Assembly: GCA_020161295.1 (NCBI GenBank)
Contig: JAIUOA010000005.1
Location: forward strand, 1-64,000
Direction of reading: 5' to 3'
DNA length: 64,000 bases
From: Bacillota bacterium
GTDB taxonomy: Bacteria; Bacillota; Clostridia; Peptostreptococcales; Acidaminobacteraceae
Shown here: one piece after another, positions 7,582 through 15,727 of the stretch
Numbering within the stretch: the first letter of the stretch is position 1
How the letters are laid out: every line of letters begins with the position of its first letter
The notes under the pieces: generated by a model
Databases searched by the model: none
The model's input: only the letters and a program-made list of their open reading frames with translations
Told to the model about the DNA's origin: nothing
Program-made: the position numbers and the translations under genes

Positions 7582-9898
7582 TTGCCTTACCTCCTCTTCG
7601 TTTGACATTTGAAAATGCTCCTAAAAATTTATAGATGCCCACGTAAGTCATATAAAGGATGCTAATGGCGGCGATCATGCTGACGAAGGTCACCTCATCC
7701 TTGGTTTTATCTGCGATTAAAACGAAGTTTGCCAGTCCTTTATAATCAAAAAGGAATTCGACGATGATGAGGTTTGAAACCATGACGGATATAAGTCCAG
7801 TCAATGAAGCGAAGGAAACCTCCAGCACGGGTGGCATCATATGTCTTAAATAGAGATTTCTTTTGGGGATTCCCCTTGATGACAGTGCCATATAGTATGG
7901 CTTCTGGCGCTCCTTCATGAAAGTCAAATAAGCCATGCGGCTAATGTAGACGGTGGGCATTATGGCCAATATCAGCCATGGGAACACAAAATCTTTAAGC
8001 TCAGGCACGGGAACGATTTTCGATATGGCCACGAATGTACGATTTGCCACTAAAATCCACATGATTTCGGGCACTGATAAAATCGTAAGACTGACGAAGC
8101 TCCTTAAAGCGGAGTCCTGTTTTTCGTTATAGGCGTCAAATAACCCTTTCGCAACGCCCACGATGATGGCAAATAGGGTAGCCGCACCAAACAAGATGAA
8201 ACTGTTACGTGCTGATAATAACAAGAACTCGATGTTTTCAAAATCAAAGCCTCGTATGAATTGCAACGCGTGTTTTAGGGTTAGGGTCATGGAAAAGTTG
8301 GAATTGAACGTTCCTGCTTCAAACACGACGTTAAAATTTCGAGGGAGCTTCGTTATGAGGATCAACAGTGCGATGATCGTGACAGGGGTAAGCAGTCCGC
8401 CTAAACTCTTTAGCAAAAGGAATGGCGTGCTCATGGTCAGCTGCGGGATGGACTCTTTGAATATCGCAGCCGCATACATGGCAAAAAGGTAAATCGCTAA
8501 TATCAGTAAAACCAGCCGCTCCTTAGCGGTTAAAACCAGCCATGGGTTCACATCGTAATGTGTTTCTCCAGACCATGCGGAAATCACGGAAATCAGTTGC
8601 TCTGGAGATCCAAATGACACTGAAATTCCTTTGATACCATGTTGAGCGAGCGTTCGAATGGTATAATTTGGACTTCTACTACTCGATACTTCGATGTTTA
8701 AATCACTAGCATGCTGTAGGATGCTTGATTCAAGGATGGTTCCCTTTTCTCCAGAACGCCACGAAAACAGAACTTCCTCATCCTGATTAGATCCTAACCC
8801 CACTTGTCTGAGATCGATAACCGTGATGGCTTCAGGGGCATATGCTATGCCATCGATATCACCATTAAGCAATCCTTCAATCAGTGCGTTAAATCCCTGA
8901 TAATCGGTTTGGCTCGCGTTTAAAAACGCGAAAAGAAGGGTCTCATCAGGCTCTGGCTGACCACTAAGCGCATAGACGCGCGATAATTCCAGTGCGTTAG
9001 CCATGGCAGAGGCCTCGCTTACGGCGATCTGATCGCGAAGTGCTGAGGTATAGTCGCCTGAATCGTCTAAATCACACGTAAAAACAGTGACACGTTTACT
9101 TTTACCAGGGATGATCCCGATTAGATTCTTAGTATCTATCGTTTTAATTTCAATTGGTTGTTTTAATTTAACATCAGGAACGACGCCATAGACAGTGCCC
9201 GTCGGTAATATCTCATCTGGCTCGATGGGATTCGCCATGGCAATTTTCTTTAAGCTCGCAAACACCTCTCGTGATATAAAACCAACTGCCATGGTATTTC
9301 CTGGTTTGTCAAACAGCATTAAGGATTGAATCGGTATCGCCATATACGGCTGACTTAGATCTGTCTCGCTATAATATAAAACCCCTTTTGCCCCAGTATC
9401 CTCCATGAGTTTAAGGCTATCTCCAATTAATGGATTCCCTCTCGTGACGACGATTTTATCCTTAAAATACCCTTCTGGAAATTTGTAAGGATTATTATCC
9501 GTAAAAATCAAATCCCCTTCATAATCAGCACTGCCACCAGGCCCCCATGCTACGAATTTATAATCCTTATAAGGGACTAAGCTTACGGGCTCTTTTTCGG
9601 CATCCAAAAAATTAAAAATGGACGACGCTTCAAAAAAAGGAACCTGTGCTCTAAAGGGCTGCTCTATTATAGAGAGGCCATTTGTTAGAAGTTCCGATTG
9701 AACGTAGTCCATGGTCAGTTGATTCTGTGTGGTTCCGGTTTGCCTAGACAAATACGGTGCTTTGGTCAGTTTGGTTAATGTGGCGTAAATTCGTTCACCA
9801 TCAAATGCATGTGCGTCGAAGTCGTTAGGCTTCGTAATGGTAAACCCCGCAAACAAGATGAGTACGGCGATGGTGACGAGGATAACCCATTTTTTCAT
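7574..9898 (-). CDS. DppB-type ABC permease fused to an N-terminal M28-like ectodomain
   Basis: A signal-anchor helix (about 4-20) is followed by an extracytoplasmic region of about 430 residues, then six or so membrane helices of a DppB-like permease from about 455 to 765. The permease coupling loop is ALSSRGIPKRNLYLRHMMPP (671-690). The ectodomain has a protease-associated-like segment (about 125-220) inserted before an M28-like core (about 255-450; NLIGIIPG, then a strand-helix pair ending ANALELSR). The canonical H-x-D reads CDLD at 275-278 and the catalytic EE reads AS at 328-329, so peptidase activity is unlikely. It is the first gene of the operon, downstream of tRNA-Gly. The ectodomain may replace the missing substrate-binding protein; that is inference. 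Confidence 0.82.
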   Translation of the reverse strand: MKKWVILVTIAVLILFAGFTITKPNDFDAHAFDGERIYATLTKLTKAPYLSRQTGTTQNQLTMDYVQSELLTNGLSIIEQPFRAQVPFFEASSIFNFLDAEKEPVSLVPYKDYKFVAWGPGGSADYEGDLIFTDNNPYKFPEGYFKDKIVVTRGNPLIGDSLKLMEDTGAKGVLYYSETDLSQPYMAIPIQSLMLFDKPGNTMAVGFISREVFASLKKIAMANPIEPDEILPTGTVYGVVPDVKLKQPIEIKTIDTKNLIGIIPGKSKRVTVFTCDLDDSGDYTSALRDQIAVSEASAMANALELSRVYALSGQPEPDETLLFAFLNASQTDYQGFNALIEGLLNGDIDGIAYAPEAITVIDLRQVGLGSNQDEEVLFSWRSGEKGTILESSILQHASDLNIEVSSSRSPNYTIRTLAQHGIKGISVSFGSPEQLISVISAWSGETHYDVNPWLVLTAKERLVLLILAIYLFAMYAAAIFKESIPQLTMSTPFLLLKSLGGLLTPVTIIALLILITKLPRNFNVVFEAGTFNSNFSMTLTLKHALQFIRGFDFENIEFLLLSARNSFILFGAATLFAIIVGVAKGLFDAYNEKQDSALRSFVSLTILSVPEIMWILVANRTFVAISKIVPVPELKDFVFPWLILAIMPTVYISRMAYLTFMKERQKPYYMALSSRGIPKRNLYLRHMMPPVLEVSFASLTGLISVMVSNLIIVEFLFDYKGLANFVLIADKTKDEVTFVSMIAAISILYMTYVGIYKFLGAFSNVKRRGGKANV

Positions 9899-9923
9899 GT
9901 CGATGTCTCCATATAATAAGTGG

Positions 9924-9997
9924 TGGAGCGGGTGATGGGAATCGAACCCACACAGCTGGCTTGGGAAGCCAGAACTCTGCCACTAAGCTACACCCGC
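9924..9997 (-). tRNA. tRNA-Gly, anticodon CCC
   Basis: A 74-nt cloverleaf on the minus strand with encoded CCA. The acceptor stem is GCGGGTG/CACCCGC with discriminator T. The anticodon stem is CTGGC/GCCAG around the loop TTCCCAA, giving anticodon CCC (reads GGG). The T arm contains GTTCGATTC. It lies 25 nt upstream of the ABC operon's first start codon and 44 nt downstream of moeA. Confidence 0.96.
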
Positions 9998-10041
9998 ACA
10001 CCAATATATTAACATAAATACTCGACTACAAAAAGATTTTT

Positions 10042-11250
10042 TTAAAAGTAATAGGCATCGACGATTTCACCCGCTTCATAGGACCTTTTTTCGTGTGGAA
10101 TCATCACATAACCGTTAGAATTAACCAATAGTGTGATCATGCCCGATTTTCCTGAAGTCGGTACCGCAACCCATTCGCCTTCCCTATTTTCAATATGAAC
10201 CATTTGGAAGGTATCTCGTCCCTTTGCGCCGTAAATCGCTCTCGTCAGTTTTACTGGGATCGCATGCGACAGTGGCACCTGATAGCCCCAAGTTTTGAGG
10301 ATTTGCTTAGCCAGTAGTTCAAAGACGACGATGGCTGATACTGGATGCCCAGGTAGCCCTATCACAGGTTTATCGCCATGTTTGGCGAGAATCGTCGGTT
10401 TTCCTGGTTTAATGGCCATGCCTGCCAGTAAAACACCTTGATCGCAAACGTCATCGAGAAGCTCCTGCGTATAGTCTTTTTCTCCGACTGAGCTTCCACC
10501 AGAAATCAGCACGAGGTCAGCCATCTCTATAGCTTCTTTTATTTGAGAACGCAATACCTCTTGATCATCGGGTAGTACGCCCTTAAGCAGCACTTTAAAA
10601 CCTAGCCTCTGAGCGCTGGCCGCTAAAGTGTAGGTGTTGATTTCTCGAATCTGACCTAACGCTAAAGGTGCTGATGAGGTTACCAGCTCATCACCTGTGG
10701 AAAGAATCACGACAGTTGGGCTACTGAGCACCTCCACCTCGTAAACACCTAATGAGGCAAAAGCACCGATTTCATGCACACCTATAACCCTACCAGCATC
10801 AAGCACCATTTTCCCGATGCTCATGTCTGAGCCGCGTTCGATGATGTTTTCACGTTCGGTTACACCTTTATTAATCGCGACCCGTCCATCTTCTAAAACT
10901 TCCGTGTCTTCAATCATGACCATGGTGTCGGCACCTTCAGGAAGCATCCCGCCAGTTGGGACATACATGCATTCTCCTTCACGGATGACGGCATCGGTTT
11001 CTTTTCCCATTTGTGCTTTTCCCACGAGTTTAAAGGTGGTTGGGGTACTAAAAAACTTGACAGCATAACCATCCACTGTGGACTTTGCAAATTCAGGAAC
11101 ATTCTCATGACTTACTAATGGACGGCTTAAAACCCTACCAAAAGAAGCTTCAAGTGGCACCATTTCACCAGCTTTAGGTCTTTTGCTAAACGTCTTTTCT
11201 ATAAGCGCCAGTACATGATCGATGGGATTGAGGGCTAAATTTTGTTTCAT
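10042..11250 (-). CDS. moeA: Molybdopterin molybdenumtransferase MoeA
   Basis: MoeA inserts molybdate into adenylylated molybdopterin to finish the molybdenum cofactor. Family marks are STVDGYAVK near residue 37, the PTGGMLPEGADTMV stretch, the MPT-binding-type motif LISGGSSVGEKDY and GLPGHPVSA. Length (402) is standard. The ATG follows AAGGAG. It is the last protein gene of the long minus-strand island that contains a molybdenum hydroxylase and its XdhC factor, so it likely supplies cofactor to that enzyme and perhaps the second hydroxylase at 49.5-53 kb. Other cofactor genes (moaA, moaC and so on) are not in the window. Confidence 0.93.
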   Translation of the reverse strand: MKQNLALNPIDHVLALIEKTFSKRPKAGEMVPLEASFGRVLSRPLVSHENVPEFAKSTVDGYAVKFFSTPTTFKLVGKAQMGKETDAVIREGECMYVPTGGMLPEGADTMVMIEDTEVLEDGRVAINKGVTERENIIERGSDMSIGKMVLDAGRVIGVHEIGAFASLGVYEVEVLSSPTVVILSTGDELVTSSAPLALGQIREINTYTLAASAQRLGFKVLLKGVLPDDQEVLRSQIKEAIEMADLVLISGGSSVGEKDYTQELLDDVCDQGVLLAGMAIKPGKPTILAKHGDKPVIGLPGHPVSAIVVFELLAKQILKTWGYQVPLSHAIPVKLTRAIYGAKGRDTFQMVHIENREGEWVAVPTSGKSGMITLLVNSNGYVMIPHEKRSYEAGEIVDAYYF

Positions 11251-11276
11251 GAGACACTCCTTAAATCCGGTTAAAT

Positions 11277-12077
11277 TTAACGGCTAAGAAATCCACCGCT
11301 TCGTCCGTATTTTACGGCTTGAACTTCGGCCATAATAGCCACGGCGATTTCCTCAGGCGTTTCGCCACCGATATCGAGACCGATCGGGGCATAGACAGCT
11401 TTTAGTTTCTCCTCAGAAATTCCCTCTTTCATCAGTTCTCCATAGCAATGTCTAATTTTATTTTGACTTCCAATCATGCCGATATAGCGTACATTTGAAT
11501 GAATCACCTCACGAAGTGATTCCATGTCATATAAATGACCATGCGTCACGATGACGACACTTGTGTTCTGATCCAGGTTGATTTCTGGTTTTGAGCCCAC
11601 TTCCCAGCAAACCAACTGATCCGCATAGGGGAAGCGCTCTTTTGAACAGTACTCAGGACGATGATCGACGATGGTCAGATGATACCCGAGCATCGGTGCT
11701 ACTTTTGAAAGCTCAAGTCCGATGTGGCCACCACCAAAAACAACCAAACGGTCTTTAACGGCAAAGGTTTTAACGAACACCTCCATCGCACCACCACAGG
11801 CCATGCCTAAGGAATGCTCAGAGTCCTTAAGCGTCAGCTCGTATTGGAACGATTTCGAACTGTTTTCTTTAATACAAATGGCGGCATCAGCCTTAGCGGT
11901 TTCCTCAATTTTTCCACCGCCGATTGTTCCCTCGATCAGTTGCCCGTTTTTATCCACGAGCATCATACTTCCCACATCACGTGGGCTACTCCCCAGAGCG
12001 TTTGTTACTGTGACCAATGCCACTTCTACGCCTGCACTTAGGCACTCTGTTAGTTTTTTTAGTACTTTCTCTTCCAT
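11277..12077 (-). CDS. xdhC: XdhC/CoxI-family maturation factor
   Basis: XdhC proteins bind the molybdenum cofactor, promote its sulfuration and deliver it to xanthine-dehydrogenase-type enzymes. Visible marks are the N-terminal GSSPRDVGSMMLV segment, TIGGGKIEE, a Rossmann motif VFGGGHIG near residue 129 and the C-terminal YIGMIGSQNK region followed by PIGLDIGGETPEEIA. Two ATG codons are adjacent; the second is used here because it lies five nt from AGGAGG. It sits 26 nt upstream of moeA. Its presence indicates that the hydroxylase in this island carries a sulfurated molybdenum cofactor. Confidence 0.93.
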   Translation of the reverse strand: MEEKVLKKLTECLSAGVEVALVTVTNALGSSPRDVGSMMLVDKNGQLIEGTIGGGKIEETAKADAAICIKENSSKSFQYELTLKDSEHSLGMACGGAMEVFVKTFAVKDRLVVFGGGHIGLELSKVAPMLGYHLTIVDHRPEYCSKERFPYADQLVCWEVGSKPEINLDQNTSVVIVTHGHLYDMESLREVIHSNVRYIGMIGSQNKIRHCYGELMKEGISEEKLKAVYAPIGLDIGGETPEEIAVAIMAEVQAVKYGRSGGFLSR

Positions 12078-12106
12078 CATGGCCTCCTATGCATTAAAGG
12101 GGTGTC

Positions 12107-13291
12107 CTAAAGGACACCCTTCTCATAAAGGTCTTCAATCTCAGCTTCAGAATATCCAAAGAATCGCTGTAAAATTTCAGTGGTGTGCTGTCCAAGAACT
12201 GGCGCAGGTGCAACAACTGCCCCAGGTGTTTCAGATAACTTGATGGCAACACCCGGCATTTTTAATTTACCTGCAATTGGATGCTCTACTTCCACGATCA
12301 TCTCACGCGCTTTCACTTGCTCATCTTCTAAAACCGCGTCGATATAATTAATCGGTCCATTAGGCACTCCATTATCATCAAGGATTTTCATCCATTCTTC
12401 TGTGGTTTTACCCATCATCTTTTCAGCGATTAATGGACGTAATTCATCATAATTTTTATTTCTGTCAGGATTTTTTGCGAACTTAGGATCTTCGATTAAT
12501 GCATCAAGACCCGTTACTTGGCAATAACGCTTCCAGATTTGATCGTTACCAACTGCAACGACGATTTTGCCGTTTGAAGTTTCAAACGGTTCAAACGGAA
12601 CGATAGAGGTATGTCGATTACCTGCAGGTCTAGGCACTTCACCTGTCACCACATATCGGGCGATGGCATTTTCAAGCATCGCTACCTGGCAGTCGAGCAT
12701 GGCCACATCGACCTTTTGGCCTACGCCTGTGACATTTCTGTGATTAAGGGCAGCGAGGGTTCCAATCGCTGTAAAAAGGCCCGCACCGATATCGCCGATA
12801 GATGGACCTACTCGTGTCGGTTCGCCATCCTTTTCACCGGTAATACTCATGATACCGCCCATCGCTTGAACCACGCCATCGTAAGCTGGTCTTAAGCTAT
12901 AGGGCCCTGTGTGGCCAAATCCTGAAGCGGCCGCATAGATAATTTTAGGGTTGATTTCTTTTAGAACATCATAGCCTATACCGAGTTTTTCCATGGTGCC
13001 TGGGCGGTAATTTTCTACGATGATGTCTACTTTCTTAACAAACTCTTTTAAGATTTTTTTACCTTCATCTGTCTTTAAGTTGAGCGTGATACTTTGCTTA
13101 TTTCTGTTTAAGCTCATGAAGTATGCGCTTTCACCGTGCTGATACGGTCCAAAATGTCTAGAGTCATCGCCGATTGTAGGCGTTTCTACTTTTATGACTT
13201 CTGCACCCAGGTCTCCTAACATCATGGTACAGTAAGGTCCTGCAAGTACACGTGTCAAATCTAATACCTTAATGCCTTGTAGTGGTCCCAT
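12107..13291 (-). CDS. Family III CoA-transferase (CaiB/BaiF/Frc type)
   Basis: These enzymes move CoA between carboxylic acids, such as formyl-CoA to oxalate or carnitine/bile acid pairs. The opening GIKVLDLTRVLAGPY, the ENYRPGTMEKLGIGY region and PAYDGVVQAMGG are typical. Asp167 in the GDIGAG motif aligns with the catalytic aspartate of formyl-CoA:oxalate CoA-transferase. Length (394) fits. It is embedded between XdhC and a cyclase-family hydrolase, beyond a probable terminator. In a cluster with an oxamate-carbamoyltransferase-like set, an oxalate or oxamate substrate is conceivable, but this family is broad and the substrate is not readable from sequence. Confidence 0.87.
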   Translation of the reverse strand: MGPLQGIKVLDLTRVLAGPYCTMMLGDLGAEVIKVETPTIGDDSRHFGPYQHGESAYFMSLNRNKQSITLNLKTDEGKKILKEFVKKVDIIVENYRPGTMEKLGIGYDVLKEINPKIIYAAASGFGHTGPYSLRPAYDGVVQAMGGIMSITGEKDGEPTRVGPSIGDIGAGLFTAIGTLAALNHRNVTGVGQKVDVAMLDCQVAMLENAIARYVVTGEVPRPAGNRHTSIVPFEPFETSNGKIVVAVGNDQIWKRYCQVTGLDALIEDPKFAKNPDRNKNYDELRPLIAEKMMGKTTEEWMKILDDNGVPNGPINYIDAVLEDEQVKAREMIVEVEHPIAGKLKMPGVAIKLSETPGAVVAPAPVLGQHTTEILQRFFGYSEAEIEDLYEKGVL

Positions 13292-13338
13292 GAATCAATC
13301 TCCTCCATCTAATGATATCCTGTAATATGATTTCCTGT

Positions 13339-13383
13339 AAAAAAAGCTTACCCACAAGAACCCATCGGTTCCCATGGGTAAGC
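13339..13383 (-). terminator. Rho-independent terminator inside the catabolic island
   Basis: Nine-bp arms GCTTACCCA (13346-13354) and TGGGTAAGC (13375-13383) are followed on the minus strand by seven T residues. An inner AACC/GGTT pairing adds to the stem. It lies between the cyclase gene and the CoA-transferase gene, so transcription from upstream is probably reduced before the CoA-transferase, xdhC and moeA. Confidence 0.8.
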
Positions 13384-13413
13384 ATGCCCATTACAATTTT
13401 AGTGAATTAAGGA

Positions 13414-14211
13414 TTATGCTTCCTCTACGAAAGCGACGATACGGCAGAATGCAGACTCACCACCTTGGAATTTCCAAGGGAAGCAGCCGATTACACAACG
13501 CTTGTTGAGGACTTCATCGATTTGGCCACCAACGTTTTCTGCGTGGATGATTTCACCGTATTTCTGGTGGAACATTTGGATGTGCATTGCTTGGTATTGC
13601 TCTGGCCATGGATAAACTTCGTTTAAAGTCTTACCATAACGCTTTTGGAATGCTTCGTCGCAAGCTTTCGCCTCGCCTGGCTCCCAATCTCTAATCTTCG
13701 TGTTCATCGGGTGGTCTGCTGAACCACAGTCAACGCCGATCCACTTGATTTCAAGCTCTTGAGCCCATTTCATGAAATCGAGTGATGGACCAGGGTGTCT
13801 AAGCATATATCTTCTTTCATCAGCTTCTGGTTGATCCCAGCCATATTTGTGGTAGCCAGTGTTGATGATAAGGATGTCGCCTTTTTTAACTTCTACTCTA
13901 TCCATGATGTCTTGTGGTGTATAGATACCCCAATCTTCTGCTTTATCAGAAAGGTCTACGACTACGCCAGGTCCGCAAAGTTTCTCAAGTTCAAGAGAAG
14001 CGATATCTCTACCAGCAGTATCGAAGTGTAATGGACCATCAAGATGTGTTCCTAAATGGTTAGAAGCTGTGATGATTTGACCATTGGCACCGTTTGGAGA
14101 AAGACGTTTGAAGAATTTCACTTGAAGTGGCTCGTATGTTGGCCATGGTGGAGTTAAGTGGCTTGTGTTTTGTGATAAGTCATACATTTTTACATTTTTC
14201 CAGAAATTCAT
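13414..14211 (-). CDS. Cyclase-family (kynurenine formamidase-like) metal hydrolase
   Basis: The cyclase family includes kynurenine formamidase, isatin hydrolase and other amide or ring hydrolases. The defining metal-binding motif H-x-G-T-H-x-D-x-P-x-H is intact at 52-62 (HLGTHLDGPLH), and GDILIINTGY and the later GVDCGSADHPMN region also fit. The gene follows the AllG-like gene by 62 nt and starts with GGAGG before ATG. Cyclase-family genes recur beside AllFGH-like sets, so a role in opening or deamidating a ureide or purine-derived intermediate is plausible. The actual substrate is unknown. Confidence 0.85.
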   Translation of the reverse strand: MNFWKNVKMYDLSQNTSHLTPPWPTYEPLQVKFFKRLSPNGANGQIITASNHLGTHLDGPLHFDTAGRDIASLELEKLCGPGVVVDLSDKAEDWGIYTPQDIMDRVEVKKGDILIINTGYHKYGWDQPEADERRYMLRHPGPSLDFMKWAQELEIKWIGVDCGSADHPMNTKIRDWEPGEAKACDEAFQKRYGKTLNEVYPWPEQYQAMHIQMFHQKYGEIIHAENVGGQIDEVLNKRCVIGCFPWKFQGGESAFCRIVAFVEEA

Positions 14212-14273
14212 AAAATCCTCCTATAAATTATCATTTTTTAGTATGAGATCAGTTATTCACTGTAATCTGTCAG

Positions 14274-15533
14274 TTATAATATACCCTCTTGTTCCATTTT
14301 AATCACAAATGCTTCTAATGCGTCTTCAAAGCATTTCATCGGAGGTCTAACGAGACCAGCACCTACTTGGCCCACACCTGCATTTTTATGTGCAATGCCT
14401 GTATTGATGATCGGAAGAATTTGTGTTTCCACAACCTTACGGATATCGATACCGGTTGGTGTTCCTCTGAAGTTCAGAACTGGAATCTTATAGGCGATGT
14501 TTTCTGCTTCTGTGATTTCATACATCATGGTTGAATAGTTTACCGCATCTGCTGGTGTTCCACCGACGAACTGAACGATCGCCGGTGCTGCTGCCATGGC
14601 AAAGCCACCAATTCCTGATGTTTCAGTGATAACTGAATCGCCGATGTCTGGGTTTCCATCTTCTTTTGTATAGCCTGGGAAGAAAAGGCCGTCGATGATT
14701 TCAGCTGGTCCAGTAAACCATCTATCACCAAGCGCTGATACTCTGATACCGAAATCTGTACCATTTCTCGCCATACCGTACACGATGGTCGAGTAAGGGA
14801 TATTCGCTGCTGGATCAAGCGCACTTTTCGCAGCTGGCATCGTCAGGTTTAAGAAGAAGTGATCGTTTGAATTTAAGAATTTTAAAACGTCAATTTTATC
14901 TTCATTTGAATATGAGGTCATGACGATGTAAGGTGCAATTTCTCTAATGAGCAGCGAAGTACCTGCTTTATTTCTGTTATGGCCTTCATCGCCCATTTGA
15001 ATCACTTGTGCAATCATGGTCTTAAGGTCGATAGGACCGTGAAGTGCTAAAGCTTCTTTCAAAACTGGTCCGAGGATAGAAGCCATCCACTTGAGACGTG
15101 TGGTAACTTCTTCACCGAACGCGCCAAATCTTAACACTTTTCCTAAGCCTTCGTTTAATGTACAGTATGTTCTGTTTCCGAAGGTTTCGTTTTCCACGAT
15201 CCACACTGGCATGCTCGCCGTAACGACGCCGGCCATAGGACCTACCGCATTATGATGGTGGCATGAATCAAATGTGATTTCTCCTGATGTAGCCAATTTA
15301 ATCGCTTCAGCTTCGTCAGCTGCGAGGCCTTCATAAATTAAACCACCGATGATTGCGCCACGTAATGGTCCGCTCATTCTATCCCATGTAATTGGAGGGC
15401 CTGCATGAAGGATTGTTTTTTTCGTCATTCCAGGTATATCATTTAATGCAACACCGATTCCAACTACTTTTGGTTGTGCCTTCTGAATTCTGTCAACAGC
15501 TTCAGCATTGGCCTTATTTATCAACTCTTGCAC
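14274..15533 (-). CDS. DUF1116 protein, AllG-like oxamate carbamoyltransferase subunit
   Basis: DUF1116 (YlbE/YahG) proteins include AllG, one of three Escherichia coli proteins, AllF, AllG and AllH, that together form the oxamic transcarbamylase. This enzyme converts oxalurate and phosphate to oxamate and carbamoyl phosphate. The segments HAGPPITWDRMSGP (near 43-56), SCHHHNAVGPMAGV (near 94-107) and GIPVLNFRGTP-like C-terminal stretch support the family. A GTG start is used, eight nt after GAGGAG. Genes for the other two subunit types lie immediately upstream. The allantoin link is inferred from E. coli; the substrate here could differ. Confidence 0.85.
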   Translation of the reverse strand: MQELINKANAEAVDRIQKAQPKVVGIGVALNDIPGMTKKTILHAGPPITWDRMSGPLRGAIIGGLIYEGLAADEAEAIKLATSGEITFDSCHHHNAVGPMAGVVTASMPVWIVENETFGNRTYCTLNEGLGKVLRFGAFGEEVTTRLKWMASILGPVLKEALALHGPIDLKTMIAQVIQMGDEGHNRNKAGTSLLIREIAPYIVMTSYSNEDKIDVLKFLNSNDHFFLNLTMPAAKSALDPAANIPYSTIVYGMARNGTDFGIRVSALGDRWFTGPAEIIDGLFFPGYTKEDGNPDIGDSVITETSGIGGFAMAAAPAIVQFVGGTPADAVNYSTMMYEITEAENIAYKIPVLNFRGTPTGIDIRKVVETQILPIINTGIAHKNAGVGQVGAGLVRPPMKCFEDALEAFVIKMEQEGIL

Positions 15534-15546
15534 GTGATCATCTCCT

Positions 15547-15726
15547 CTACTTTTTAGTATTTAAACGCTTGAGTAATGCTAGCATTTTTGGATTTCCACC
15601 AGCTCTTGGTCTCCAGTTCATGTGAATGGTTTCAACCTTTTGAGCCTTTAAGTCATTATAAAAAGATTCCAGACCCATGTTAACCACTTTGAGGTCTTGT
15701 TTGAAAAGTTCATTAATACGACTCAT
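15547..15726 (-). CDS. Small 59-residue protein between FdrA- and AllG-like genes
   Basis: A complete small gene with a strong site (GGAGG) before its ATG, one base downstream of the FdrA stop and 13 nt before the AllG-like start. It contains LKVVNMGLESFYNDLKAQ followed by HMNWRPRAGGN, which reads like a short conserved domain rather than random sequence. I believe similar stretches occur at the N-terminus of some longer FdrA or DUF1116 proteins, but this is from memory and unverified. It may be a fourth component of the carbamoyltransferase complex. No signal peptide or membrane segment is present. Confidence 0.75.
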   Translation of the reverse strand: MSRINELFKQDLKVVNMGLESFYNDLKAQKVETIHMNWRPRAGGNPKMLALLKRLNTKK

Positions 15727-15727
15727 C

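Noticed and set aside
9924..9997. tRNA-Gly as an integration site for a mobile element
   Set aside because: No integrase, direct repeat of the tRNA end or foreign-looking block lies next to it.
11722..12243. A 173-codon plus-strand open frame opposite xdhC and the CoA-transferase end
   Set aside because: It lies antisense to two clearly recognised genes, has Ser/Thr-rich text without motifs and no good ribosome site, so it is a shadow frame.
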